Below, piece by piece: positions 34,018-45,665 of a stretch of 64,000 bases of DNA. Location of the stretch: NCBI GenBank assembly GCA_035610835.1, contig CM069444.1, forward strand, positions 1-64,000. Direction: 5' to 3'. This DNA is from Ophiura sarsii. Its lineage: Eukaryota; Echinodermata; Ophiuroidea; Amphilepidida; Ophiuridae. Position 1 is the stretch's first letter. Each line of letters starts with the position of its first letter. The notes beneath the pieces were generated by a model. It saw only the letters and a program-made list of their open reading frames with translations, had not been told where the DNA came from and did no database searches. The position numbers and the translations under genes were made by a program.

Positions 34018-34609
34018 CTTGGGGTGTTTTGCTTATGGGGGTAGTTTTAAGCCTCAAATTGTTGTATTTTCGTCATAAAATTGGAAAAATGAATGAGGTT
34101 AGCTCATTGGTGTTTACAAAATGTAATAAACTATTACATGTAAATTAAAATTACAATGATATATTTGATAAATGGAATGAATGTAGATATTGATCTCTTT
34201 GGCAGGAGATCATTTACTGGTATAATATCTGTATTCAAATTACACCGACCTGCTTTGGTGTAGGCATATATTTGTGACTTGCACTATTTACAAATTAAGA
34301 TTACAATGACAGGCTTCGGAATTGCAGGTTAGAAAATCATTTCCTTACAGAGTCTAGTTTGAAGTTTGAACACTCGATATTCAAATATCGCAGTTAAAGT
34401 TTAAGTCCGGAGTCATTCAAATGGCTTGGTACATTTTAAGGAGCTAAAATAACACCTGTCATATTGGTAATTGCTGAAAATGTTGGAAGATTGATTGTGT
34501 GTGCGATCATGGTCAAGACTATGGCCATGACGAATAAATTGCTTGAGCGGTTGCAGTCAAATACTACCAATACCAACCTGTCGTTTCGTGTCAAATTTTC
34601 TGTTGACAA
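34018..34609 (+). repeat. 590-bp direct repeat, copy 2
   Basis: Second copy of 32519-33110. Here it continues into ttcacgaattgggcagag, probably the original flank. Confidence 0.9.
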
Positions 34610-35448
34610 TTCACGAATTGGGCAGAGCTCCAAACTGAGAAATAGCCCAAACCCTAATTGGAGGTGATTCTTGTAAATAATTAATTTTTAGAGTATTTAT
34701 AACATTAATGTGAAAGTTTCAGATTAAAAATTCAAACCAAAAAATAAAAAATACAAAAATACAAATAAAAGTACATCGTTAGTACATTATAAGTATATCT
34801 TTAAAGATGATATCCTAGTTTGGAGTTTTCATAAAGACTAACTGAAAAATTATATAACTCCGCTTAAAAAAAAGAGTACCATTGTTAAGCGGAAGATCTC
34901 TACTACAATAATCAATTACAAGCTCAATTTTGATATCTTGCCTAATTGTGTCTGATTTTCACATATATACGGGCAACTACTGCAAATCTGTCTCATATTC
35001 ATTACTTGATATCATGCCCAAATTTGCCAATACGTCCACTGCCTGCTCTTGTGCCAATCTCTGATTACCCAATTAAATGTCATTATTCTACCAAATGCTT
35101 TCCTAAAAAAATATCAAAGTCTTTCATTTGTACTAGCACTTCCCCTTTAAAGGGTTTTTTATTGATCTACAATCGCGGCCATAATTAGTTGGAACATCCA
35201 TGTAATAATGACCCTTTCGTGCGTTCCCGTTTGCGCAAAACGTACACTATCAAAACATTGCTGTCTTTGACGGAAGGCTTAAAGCCTTTCCTAAACTATA
35301 ATAACTCCCCCCTCCCCACTGGGCAATGTTGGCCCTTCCCAGTATCCCGTAACCCAAAAATCATGTTTTAACATTGATCCAGGGGGAGAGGGGGAGTTTT
35401 TAAACACACGTATAAAAGTGTTCCAACAATATTGGCCGAGATTGTAGG
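34610..35448. other. No gene seen
   Basis: AT-rich sequence with no family recognised. Confidence 0.4.
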
Positions 35449-35690
35449 TGTCCGAAATTGTGACGGTCATGCACACGACTGATTTTGCCCGTTTGGCCCG
35501 TATTTTGACAATTTCACACTTAAATTAATTAAAAAGTCAAATTTAATAATGTCAAGTGTTGCGATTATTACTTAAAATGTATTTTCAAAATATAAAACTA
35601 ACATAAAATGCTACGCAAACCCAGTTTTGCAACCCCAAAGCCCCTAATCGCCTGGTTTTAAAGACTATCTCTGTGCTCCCTTAAAGAGAC
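35449..35690 (+). repeat. 240-bp direct repeat, copy 1
   Basis: gacggtcatgcacacgactg through gtgctccctta is repeated at 36592-36834 with a handful of differences. With copy 2 it brackets about 0.9 kb. Confidence 0.9.
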
Positions 35691-36224
35691 CCATTTTCAT
35701 CCAATTTCAGAAATCATTATTTCATATTAAATAGCAGAAATGTTCAAATCAAATTGTAAATTTGTGCTCGATTTGGATACTCCGTTTGGTAAATACAACA
35801 TGTATACAAGAAGCTACATACCCACTTGAAATGTATCAAAACCCTTATTTTTGTCATATTTTGGGATTTATAGAAATTAACTTTCACTTTTTACAACGCA
35901 GGTTGTGTTTCTTGATCTTATTGAATGTTAAAACGATGCATGCTTCATCGTTTTTGATACACCACTCTTACTATAACATAGCAGAGCATGTTCATTCATT
36001 TGGTCATGGTATACTTGCACTAATTGTCACCAGTATACGAGGGAAAGGAAGTAATGACATGTTCATGTAAATGCACGAAGGCACACATTATTGGTTAATA
36101 TTCATGATTTTTAATTGAATCAATCGTCGTGTAGTCCTATAAAATGTTAGATATGATAAGTATATTTTCAAAACTATTTGTATCATATCCTCTCTTGCGT
36201 CATAGCCGACATCATCATCTGCAT

Positions 36225-36357
36225 ACTGACCTATTTCGTGAGAGTTTTGATCTATACAACTTTGTGGAGTGGTCAGGCAAATGTAGGCAATTTGCCTACA
36301 TTTGCCTGACCACTCCACAAAGTTGTATAGATCAAAACTCTCACGAAATAGGTCAGT
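36225..36357. repeat. Perfect palindrome, 66-bp arms, 1-base centre
   Basis: actgacctatttcgtgagag on the left is exactly mirrored by ctctcacgaaataggtcagt on the right. The centre is the single T at 36291 (ggcaa T ttgcc). No mismatch found across the arms. Confidence 0.95.
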
Positions 36358-36591
36358 AGGCCTAAGACCTAAAGGTCAAAACGTTGTCGATATTTTGATT
36401 TCTGGTGCGTTTTGCCCCGGGATACCCCCACCCCCACCACGAGTTTTTAGTCATATGTGCTTGACGTGTTTGGTTTGATGTCAATGGATGTTATATGTTT
36501 TGTTTGTAAACTAAATAAAAAGACTGAGTTTTCACACAAAATCTCGCTCACTGGTATATTTTAATGATGGTCCTACAATAACAAATTGCAA

Positions 36592-36834
36592 TTGTCCAAA
36601 ATTGCGACGGTCATGCACACGACTGATTTTGCCCGTTTGGCCCGTATGTTGACAATTTCGCACTTAAATTAATTAAAAAGTCAAATTTAATAATGTCAAG
36701 TGTTTCGATTATTACTTAAAATGTATTTTCAAAATATAAAACTAACATAAAATGCTACGCAAACCCAGTTTTGCAACCCCAAAGCCCCTAATCGCCTGGT
36801 TTTAAAGACTATCGCTGTGCTCCCTTTAAGGGTG
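36592..36834 (+). repeat. 240-bp direct repeat, copy 2
   Basis: Second copy of 35449-35690. The termini are not TG...CA, and no target duplication was found, so an LTR identity is not supported. Confidence 0.85.
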
Positions 36835-36909
36835 CATACACCACTATTACGCGCTAACGTGTGTTTCTATGGGGAAAATGCCTCGGGACAGAAAAACGGC
36901 AATATCTTG

Positions 36910-37792
36910 GGGACCGTTCATTATTTATGCTGGGGGGGGGGGGGGGTAAAATATAGGGGAGTCATGTAACTTTCATATGTTGAAATAGGGGGGGGGGGCT
37001 ATGTAACTTTTTATTCTTAAACAGGGGGGGGGGGGTTGTGTAACTTTTTTTTAAACTATAAAGGTGGTGATTGGACTGATTTTAGAGGCTATTTTGGAGT
37101 GTAAAAGCCATTTTTTCTGCGCTTTGCGCACATTTTCTTACGACCTATCAACTTCAAAATATGTACTTATGATGAGACAACTTTCGGACAGCAAATCTTT
37201 TTTTGTGCACGCCCTGCTCGAACTATCCATTGAAAAAACGCCTATATAATCATCAACGGTTGAAAACAGAGCCATGGGGTGTAAAAAAGGGGGTTAATTA
37301 GCCTAGGCCTATGTTCCAAAATCCAACAATATATGATTAAAAACAGGAATTTCTTGCATGCTTTTCACCTTGTCTCAATCTCAGCTCTGTACCTAACAAA
37401 AGTAGAATGTTGCATACGTTTTTGTCTAACCTTTTTTCGGAAATATAAATACTCACAAAACCAACCAAAATGTATAAATATATGACAAATTTCGCTCGCT
37501 CCGCTCGCAATGTCAAAAGATCAAAAGGGGGTATCATTAAATTATTGGCCGTTCAGAGGGCACAAACAGAACTTACCAACGAATCTATAGACAAAAGAAA
37601 AAGACAGCCCCTAAGAATGTGACAAGTTGATTTTTTTTTTTTTTGGGGGGGGGGGGGGTTGTGTAAAATATACTGGTTAGCAGGGGGTCATGTAGTTTTC
37701 AGTTTCAGCTGTAGGGGGGGGGGGTAGGTAATTTTGACATACGAGTCTCGAATTGGCCCCCCCCCCCTCCACCATAAATAATGAACGGTCCC
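36910..37792. mobile_element. Nonautonomous element F with G-rich interior
   Basis: The ends are GGGACCGTTCATTATTTATG and its inverted partner cataaataatgaacggtccc. The interior has G runs interleaved with gtaacttt and ttcagtttcagctg. No frame recognised. A partial copy sits at 23869. Confidence 0.85.
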
Positions 37793-37929
37793 TGAGTTAC
37801 CTTGCGACTCATTCAATGAAATCTTGGAATATTTATTAACACACATAGATCTTACCTGGGTCAAAAACTCAGATGGGGGTGACCGATTACATTTTTCTAT
37901 AGTTCCCCTTTATACGGAGTAGTATTTTT

Positions 37930-38690
37930 TAACACGAAATTACACCTTACACTACTGACAGATGACACTCTGATGAAAACTATCAGCGATGCCATATCAG
38001 AATCAATCATGTCATCGCCTGATCTGATCAGTGGAGTCGTGACTGCCATATGCAGGAATAAATCCTTCATCGACGCCATAAGTGAGAAGCTGGTTGACAA
38101 GGTGGCCCAAGAACTGGACAAAACTACAGCACATGACACTGCACTGGTATCAGCGAAACAAACTGAACTGACCTCAGCACAAGCCAAGCTAGACAGAGAT
38201 CTTCTGCAACTTGTTGATAAACAAGACGAACTTGAACAGTATTCGAGGCGGAACTGCCTATTAATACATGGCGTCAGCGAGTCTGAAGATGAGAACACAA
38301 CAAATAGAGCCATCAGCATCTTCAACGAGACAATGCATCTTGGTCTGCCAATCAACGCCAAGGATATTGATCGTTCGCATCGGCTCGGCAAGTACAAAAT
38401 CTCAGGATCCTCACAGTCTCGTCCTCGACCGATAATCGTCAAGTTTGTCCCATACACTGACCGTAGTCTTCCGGTCCAAAAAATCTCTGAAAGGCACCGG
38501 GATATTGATCACCGAGAACCTGACCGTTACACGCCAACAGCTACTCCGGAAAGCGTCTGAAATGGACTCAGTGGAAGCGACTTGGACAATCCACGGTCGG
38601 ATATACTGTCTACTCAAGAGTTGTTGTAAACAACTTCACTTGATCTCAAGAGGATTAAGTAACTGGTATGATCGATGTTGCTGACTGTTC
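37930..38690 (+). pseudogene. LINE ORF1 fragment, frameshifted
   Basis: The first part (MKTISDAISES to PYTDR) has a heptad-rich stretch followed by LEQYSRRNCLLIHGV, then DIDRSHRLGK and RPIIVKF. These are the hallmarks of L1-type ORF1 nucleic-acid-binding proteins, found also in other LINEs. A frame break near 38465-38475 is followed in another frame by VFRSKKSLKGTGILITENLT and LLRKASE. Family knowledge: ORF1 proteins are RNA-binding chaperones for the LINE RNA. Here the gene is broken and no reverse transcriptase follows before element G. Confidence 0.8.
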
Positions 38691-39358
38691 ATCCAGAGAG
38701 ATCCTATTACACCTCCCTGGTTCATCTAACCGTCTCATTATTTTCACTGCTCAAATTCTTCACTGACTCGTGTTTACTATATCTGTCGGCGCCGTAAATG
38801 TATTATATACAGGCTGTCCCATAATGATTAGTACCCATCGATGCCCAAAGTTCAATAATTTTTGTCATCATCAATATCGATGGGATTAGGTCCGTTGTTT
38901 TTACATCATATTTGTCATACTGTATTATTTTATTAGAAATTTAAATCATGAATATCGGATTAATCAAACTCAAGATACACTCCATTATGTAAAACATGGT
39001 GATTTCACCTTTTTGACAAAGTGCTAAAAAAATGTGTGCTATTACAGCTTGTTTGAAAGAAACTTGTGAATTCTCATAATTTCTTGTCTGCTCAGTATAA
39101 TCTTGTGTGTCTTTCTGTTGTATGGGTGTTCCTTTCTGTTGTAACTGTTATTAGTTAAGAGTTCAAATCATTAATAATTCTTTTCCTTAATTAAATTTAA
39201 CGTGTAAAAGAAGTTTGACACACTTGAGTGACCCCATGCATTGTTTTATTTGACAAGTGTTTAGGGACTTCTAAATGACTAGTGGTATTTGGTGAATCAC
39301 CAGTGGCTTAGATTTCATTTTCACATTGGAAAATGGATTTCGTGAGGTTAAACACTAA

Positions 39359-41299
39359 GGGCCGTATTCTCGTACTAAACGCGGTTTTAGCTTAAAACCG
39401 TGTCTAACTAAACGCGTGTTTAGCTTAAACGCGATTTTATCTTTTAAACAACGTGTTTAACAAAACACGATTTTAAATTACGCAAATATCGTCCCCAGGG
39501 AACTCGTTGGGTAATTTCGTGCAGGTTTATGATACACGATGGCCCAGATAAGACACCGTAGTTAAAATTCGAATACATCAAATGCACGTGTATTTTACTT
39601 GATCGTTTACACTATCCATCGGGTCTCAGCAGCGGTTGCCGATCGGGTGGGTGGGTGTTCAGTTTTTAACCATTATTTTGTCAAAATAAGGACTATTGCA
39701 ACATAACAAACAACATTTATTCGAGAGGCACATGCAAATATCGCATGAAAAGCACACTTTTAATGATGAAATAAACAAATCGATCAATTAATTAATGGAT
39801 ACGACGATAACACGTCTCTTACAACTGCAACCGCTGTGGCGAGCATGCAGTATCCTATTGTTTATACGCGGCGAACACGGGTTCGATTCCCATTTTGTGC
39901 ATGTCTTACATTGTTAATACATTGGTTAATTCAGGTTATTAATATCTTTTAACATATTTAAGAGCATTTATCTTTTATCATTTAAATAATTTAAAAATGC
40001 TTTCTTTGTTAATTATACAACTTTATATTTTTGATAATTTTCTGATATCTTGATTTCCTAGTGTACTGTTGTGACAGTTGTATACAAAATGTAATAATGG
40101 ATTGTTTTGAAGACAATTTATGCTAATTGTCCTCAGCTAGTTGGCAGAAAGTACCAAATATTTAATGAGACAGTTTAACTAAACTTATCTAATTATGTTT
40201 ATATAGGCCTATACATTCATATAGTCATCCGGACAAACGGGGCGGCCATGGCCGCACCACTTTTTTGCAAAGAAAGAAAAAAAAAGGGGAAAAAGAGAAG
40301 AAACGGGGGAAAGGGATTGCTTTTCATTAAAATATTGGTAAAAAGTACACACCAAATCGCATCAAATGGGTTCGAAAATTGAAAAAGAAATCCAATTCTG
40401 AGGGGGCCTCAGACCCCCCCCCCCCCCCGGTGTTCGAGCTTTTAAAGCATGAATACTTGAATCAAGAATATATCAGTTACGCTCAACTTCTTTCGTGCAT
40501 TATAAAAAACAAAATAGGCCTATTTACTGGAAATGAAGAGGTGGCTTTTTGGTAAAATGTTGGTCAAAAGTATACACCAGATCGCACCAAATGAGTTCGA
40601 AAATTGAAAAAAAAAATCTACTTTTAGCGCATATAAGGGTACCAGCTGAATTACCTTTACAGTTTTCAATATAAGTATTTTTGGTACCTTGCTACACCCC
40701 TGAAATGTCTACACCTTTTAAAAAAACAAAGCACAACGAATATTAGGTCTATTGGGTCAAAGAATTTACAAATGAATGTGTTGATTAATTAATTATTGTA
40801 TTAACTAAATATTTGTCTTTATATTAACGCTTTCCATGCGGCAGGCGACTGCAGGCGACATTCCAAAATTTCACAAAATGTTTAAAAAATGTCAACATTA
40901 TTGTATTCTATTACCACCCATTTGGAATCACCGTGTCAAATGCACACAAAAAAGTACAAACATGCCTCGTATTGGTTCAGTAATCCTTGAGATAGACTTT
41001 GAAAATTGGGAAAGGTTTCTGAAAATCTGTATTTATGTGATAAAACCAATAGCCGCGTGGTCCATCATTTAAAAAATCTTTATTCCTTTTAAACCATGGT
41101 ATCACGATAAGAAAATCACGACATACACTTGATGCAGAAGTTTAGTTAAACGCGAGTTAAACTACCCCCGTACCCATGTTTAAAGTTAGACACATTTCGG
41201 CGAGTTAGACGCGTGTTTAAGTAAAACAAATGTCTAAAGTTAAAGTTAGACGCGTGTTTAGCTTAAAACCGTGTTTAACTACGTACGAGAATACGGGCC
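39359..41299. mobile_element. Element H, Harbinger-like, inserted at the centre of G
   Basis: The ends are GGGCCGTATTCTCGTAC and the inverted gtacgagaatacgggcc, followed inward by repeated TTTAGCTTAAAACCG-type words. TAA flanks both sides (39356-39358 and 41300-41302), and a 3-bp TAA/TTA duplication is typical of PIF/Harbinger. 1941 bp; no transposase recognised. A remnant of its end lies at 44699-44820. Confidence 0.7.
39830..39905 (+). other. tRNA-like segment inside H
   Basis: Contains a perfect T-arm-like word gggttcgattccc, with an irregular preceding region. Box A and acceptor pairing are not convincing. Probably a tRNA-derived fossil. Confidence 0.35.
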
Positions 41300-41863
41300 T
41301 AAGGGATTATATCATTTTTAGCAATGTTGTAGGAAATTGCACCCCCAATATGAAATAGAAGTCTAAGCCACTGCTAATTACACATGATCACGTCTTTACC
41401 TGTTTAAATGTCCCTCAAGTTTAGCCTCAAAACTAGCTCATTATAGAAACAGAGCTTGGGGTCGCTCATGCGTGACGATCCATTTTTACTCTTCAAATTT
41501 AATCAAAATGAAGAAGTATTAATGGTTTGAACAACAATATGATACAACAGCAGTTTAAACTAGAAAGGAACCACATATATTAGAAGACAAGAGATTGAGA
41601 GAATGTTAGTTTCTTTCAAACAAGCTGTTTAAAAACAATTTTTTTGCACTTTGCCAAAAATGTGAAATCACCATGTCTTACACAATGGAGTGTAATTTCA
41701 TTAAAATAAGTCCGATATTCATGATCTAAAATTCTAATAAAAGGGTACAATATAGCAAATATGGTAAAAAAAAACCCGGATCTAATCTCATTGATTTTGA
41801 TGATGAAACAAATGATTGAACTTTGAGCATCGATGGGTAATAATCATTTTGGGACAGCCTGTA

Positions 41864-44019
41864 TATATTATTCTGACATTTTATCATCTCGGCAACAAGC
41901 TGTGATTGACTGTATATCTACATGTACTGTTATTCTCCACTGTCATTTGCTTCACTGATCTGGATTCATGCTGTGCCCATTGTATTTTATTATGTTTGGT
42001 TTCATCTGAGGACCGTAATATTAGGCATAGCACAATGCACACACACAGAGTCTGCCACTGGGAGCATTACACCAGTGAACAACAACATATGAAAAGCTGT
42101 GTTGCATAAAGCCCTACATCCACTTTTACCTGTTACTCATTTTGCATTATTGAATGGATGGCTATTCACGATGTGGAATGTGGTTTTGTATTGTTGCCTC
42201 AATTGGCGTGCATGGATGCACTAATCCAAGTTATGAAGACAGCCATACAATATTTGGATTAATTAATCATGCAAAATGAGTAACATGTAGGAGTGGTCTG
42301 TAAGCCCTTATGCAAAATAATCTTTTCATATAATGTATGCAGCTCCACTTTAAAAAACATCCCTATATAAAATTAATTATCCTCACAAGAGGCACTCATT
42401 GTAGGGCAGTGAGCTTGCCATATATGGTAGTCATGACATTGGACTATATAACCTTGATCCAGGTATAAATACTTATCATCAGGTTTTTTAGTTATGACTG
42501 TTTTTACCAATTTTTGAAATTGGCTCTGAACTTGAATATATTGGGCCGTTTTAAATAAACCTAACCTGAGATATTGTTCTAAACACTTCAATCAATTTAG
42601 TGATATGCTCAGTTTTTGCATCCTTTGAGTGCCTCGTGTGAGGAAAAGACTGAGAATTTGAATATGGGTATTTAAGAAATGGAAAAGCTTGTTTAATTTC
42701 TAAATCCATCAATATTTGTCAATCAAATTGGGTATACATGTTATATATATATTACTGATCACTCTTATGATGGGAAAAAAATTGTCGGACATTGCTCATT
42801 TGCATATCAATGACTTGAATAGATAATTAGCTAATTTGCATATTTAATGAGCTTATGAAACTAAATTATAGTTTAAAAGATTGGGTATCGTACAATTAGC
42901 CATAATACCAAGTTTGATTGCAATACACCATTCACATCTGGATTTATAACATTTACGCATATTAATTAGCTGGACTTAGTCACTTTTTTGATTGCAGTCA
43001 GTAAAACTGGTCAAAATGACCAATTTCACTAGGTTATTTTAGCTTAATGCAATATAATGTTACCATATTTTTTTAATTTAACATGGTATATAGATATTCA
43101 ATTGTTAAAGAAATATGTGTAAATGGTGTTTTGAATGTTACATTATTAACAAATTGAGCTCTCTAAATCCTGATAAATTATATTTGTGGGCATTGTTACT
43201 GTTTTTGGCAGGTTTTCGGCCATTTTCCGAGTATCTCAAAACACCGTACCACAAGAATGCATTGACCGATTGTCATAATTCTTTTTGGAAAATAAATCTT
43301 TCATTGCAATCTTTCATTTGAATCCAATTTTGTACATGTCTCAATCATTTGAATGTTATGTGTGCTATGCCTAGTAATATGATTCTTCACCTGTGTATTT
43401 ATAAATTTGATTATTCATGCATATATCATAACAAACATACATGTACTGAGACCAGTCATTTCGCTCGCGTTTCTGGTGACCCTTTTCATTGCCTGCTCTT
43501 TTCCACCTCCGTGCCCACAATGGTTTGCTCATGACATGGTCTCCATATATTCATGTTTGTTGTGTAGCTGTTTCATACCTCATCCGTAAGGGAAGGCAGA
43601 TATCGCATCTCCAACTTATTTTCTGCGTGCCTGCTTTCTCTCAACGACTGTGATCCTGCCCGTGTCTGGATGGGGTATGTTTCAGTTCGCCGTTCGTAGT
43701 CTTTAATTTTTATCATTTTCTCAAGGTCAGATTCTATATAGGTCAGTGTACCTTGACCTTTTGACCTACACAAAATATTCCTGATGGTAAAAAGAAAACT
43801 ATTTCTGGAATCCTTGTGATCATACGAACAATATGAGATATTGTTTTTCAAAATCGGAGCAAGTTTAAATTTTGACCCCATATGCAAAGGTCAACGACCT
43901 TTTTACGTTTTACCCGATAACTCGTTAACCAAACATCGGAAGTATGGCAAACTATACTTTTTCGGAATCCTTGTGCTCAGCCGAACAATTTGGTATGCTT
44001 TGTAGCTTAATTAAAGCCA
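41864..44019. other. No gene seen
   Basis: AT-rich sequence with repeated ctaatttgcatat and atttgcatat words near 42795-42970. No frame recognised. Confidence 0.45.
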
Positions 44020-44416
44020 TTCTGTTTCTGTTTCTGTTTCTGTTTAGTCGGTATGCGCTGATAAATTATTTCACCAACCGTTCCTAATATAGGAAACTAT
44101 ATATATATTTATCCTGAAACCCAGGAATGGTGTACAGACACAGACCGGGATGATCCCCTACTCTTTACGAAGGAGTCTGTGACCTTTTAACGTGCTCGGG
44201 GATAGCTCTTCCGATACACGGGACCAACATTTCTACGTACCTTCCGAAGCACGATGCGCCATGTACATGCCTACTTCAGTCTGCACGGTCTGAAGGAGGC
44301 ATGGGGACGAGGCTGGGTTGGTGTATCGAATTGAACTCACGCTCAAACGATCCACCAACAGAACTACGGTGCGCAGCAGTGTTACGACGCTCTAACCGAC
44401 TGCGCCACCTCGCCCC
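44020..44416 (-). mobile_element. tRNA-derived SINE
   Basis: On the minus strand it begins GGGGCGAGGTGGCGCAGTCG (box A within TGGCGCAGTCGG) and has a box-B-like GAGTTCAATTCG at about 44328-44338. It runs about 390 bp to a short-repeat tail (AAACAG)n at 44020-44046. This is the head-body-tail plan of a pol III SINE. No clear target duplication. Confidence 0.8.
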
Positions 44417-44689
44417 TATTTGAATTTTTGGGCCCCTGTATGGCGGCCATTTTGGAATTTACGCTATAAAAGAACATTCCCGTCACTTTTGAGAGGTGCA
44501 TGGGAGCTCATTTTCTCTTAAAATGGATCTAGTTGACAAATTCACTAAGAAACTAAGGTAGGAAGAAAATGGTCACGGAATCCAAGATAATTACTCTACT
44601 ATTATGTTCATTAATCAATGTACCATGACCTGCGCTTCCGGCGCCCATATGCTCGATATCCATTATTGTGTGGTGCCTTTAGGCTCCTT

Positions 44690-45361
44690 TCTCTACCCAT
44701 GTTTAAAGTTAGACACTTTTCAGTGAGTTAGACGCGTGTTTAAGTAAAACAAATGTACGAGAATCGCGTTTAGTTAAACGCTGTGTCTAAAGTCAAAGTT
44801 AGACGCGTGTTTAGCTTATATAGCAAGTTTGTAGGAAATTGCATCCCCAATATGGAAAAAGTCTAAGCCACTGCTTATTACCCATGACCACGTCTTTACC
44901 CGTTTAAATGTCCCTCAAGTTTAGCCTCAAAAATAGCTCATTATAGAAACAAAGCTTGGGGTCGCTCATGCGTGACGATCCATTTTTACTCTTTTCAATT
45001 GAATCAAAATGAAGAAGTATTAATGGTTTGAACAAACAATATGATACAACAGCAGTTTAAAATAGAAAGGAACCAAAGCTATTAGCAGACAAGAGATTAA
45101 GAGAATGGATTATTTTCTTTCAAACAAGCTGTTTAAAAACACATTTTTTTGCACTTTGCCAAAAAGGTGAAATCACCATGTCTTACACAATGGAGTGTTA
45201 CTTCATTAAAATAAGTCTGATATTCATGATCTAAAATTCTAATAAAAGGGTACAGTATAGCAAATATGATAGAAAAACAACGGATCTAATCTCATTGATT
45301 TTGATGATGAAAACATTTATTGAACTTCGGGCATCGATGGGTACTAATCATTTTGGGACAG
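44690..45361. mobile_element. Half copy of G with an H remnant
   Basis: It matches 41150-41861 in the same orientation, including the H end words (gttagacgcgtgtttagctta) and the terminus gggacagtctg followed by TA. The outer 75 bases are the mirror of 23790-23868. Confidence 0.82.
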
Positions 45362-45632
45362 TCTGTACAGGGCAGTTAGTAGGCCTTGTCCCATAGTCTA
45401 TGTCTTGCGTGTTCAAAACCAACTGTAAAATGAAAACTGCACTTTGGTTCATTCTTGTCGGTGTAGCGTTCTTAATCATTGACCGATCTTCACAAACAAT
45501 GCTTTACAATTAAAGAGAAGAAATTTGTTTAATACAATTGTACAATTGAATATGTTAACGTAACAGGAGCTATAGTTAATATGGAGTTAAGTTATTACCT
45601 GGTATTAAAGTTACCTTTATGAAGACTGTATT

Positions 45633-45665
45633 GTTTACTCATTTATTGTTTACTCATTTATTGTT
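45633..45665 (-). repeat. 15-bp repeat, about two copies
   Basis: The short form of the minisatellite that has about 17 copies in the left arm (23270-23535). Confidence 0.9.

Larger units (their letters stand above)
38810..41861. mobile_element. Mariner-like foldback element G, interrupted by H
   Basis: The ends are CAGGCTGTCCCATAATGATT and the inverted partner, flanked by TA (38808-38809 and 41862-41863). Without H it is about 1.1 kb, and its two halves (38810-39358 and 41303-41861) are inverted copies over almost their full length. No transposase. Half copies occur at 23790 and 44690-45361. Confidence 0.82.

Noticed and set aside
35449..36834. LTR retrotransposon with 240-bp LTRs
   Set aside because: No TG...CA ends, primer site, polypurine tract or target duplication was found.
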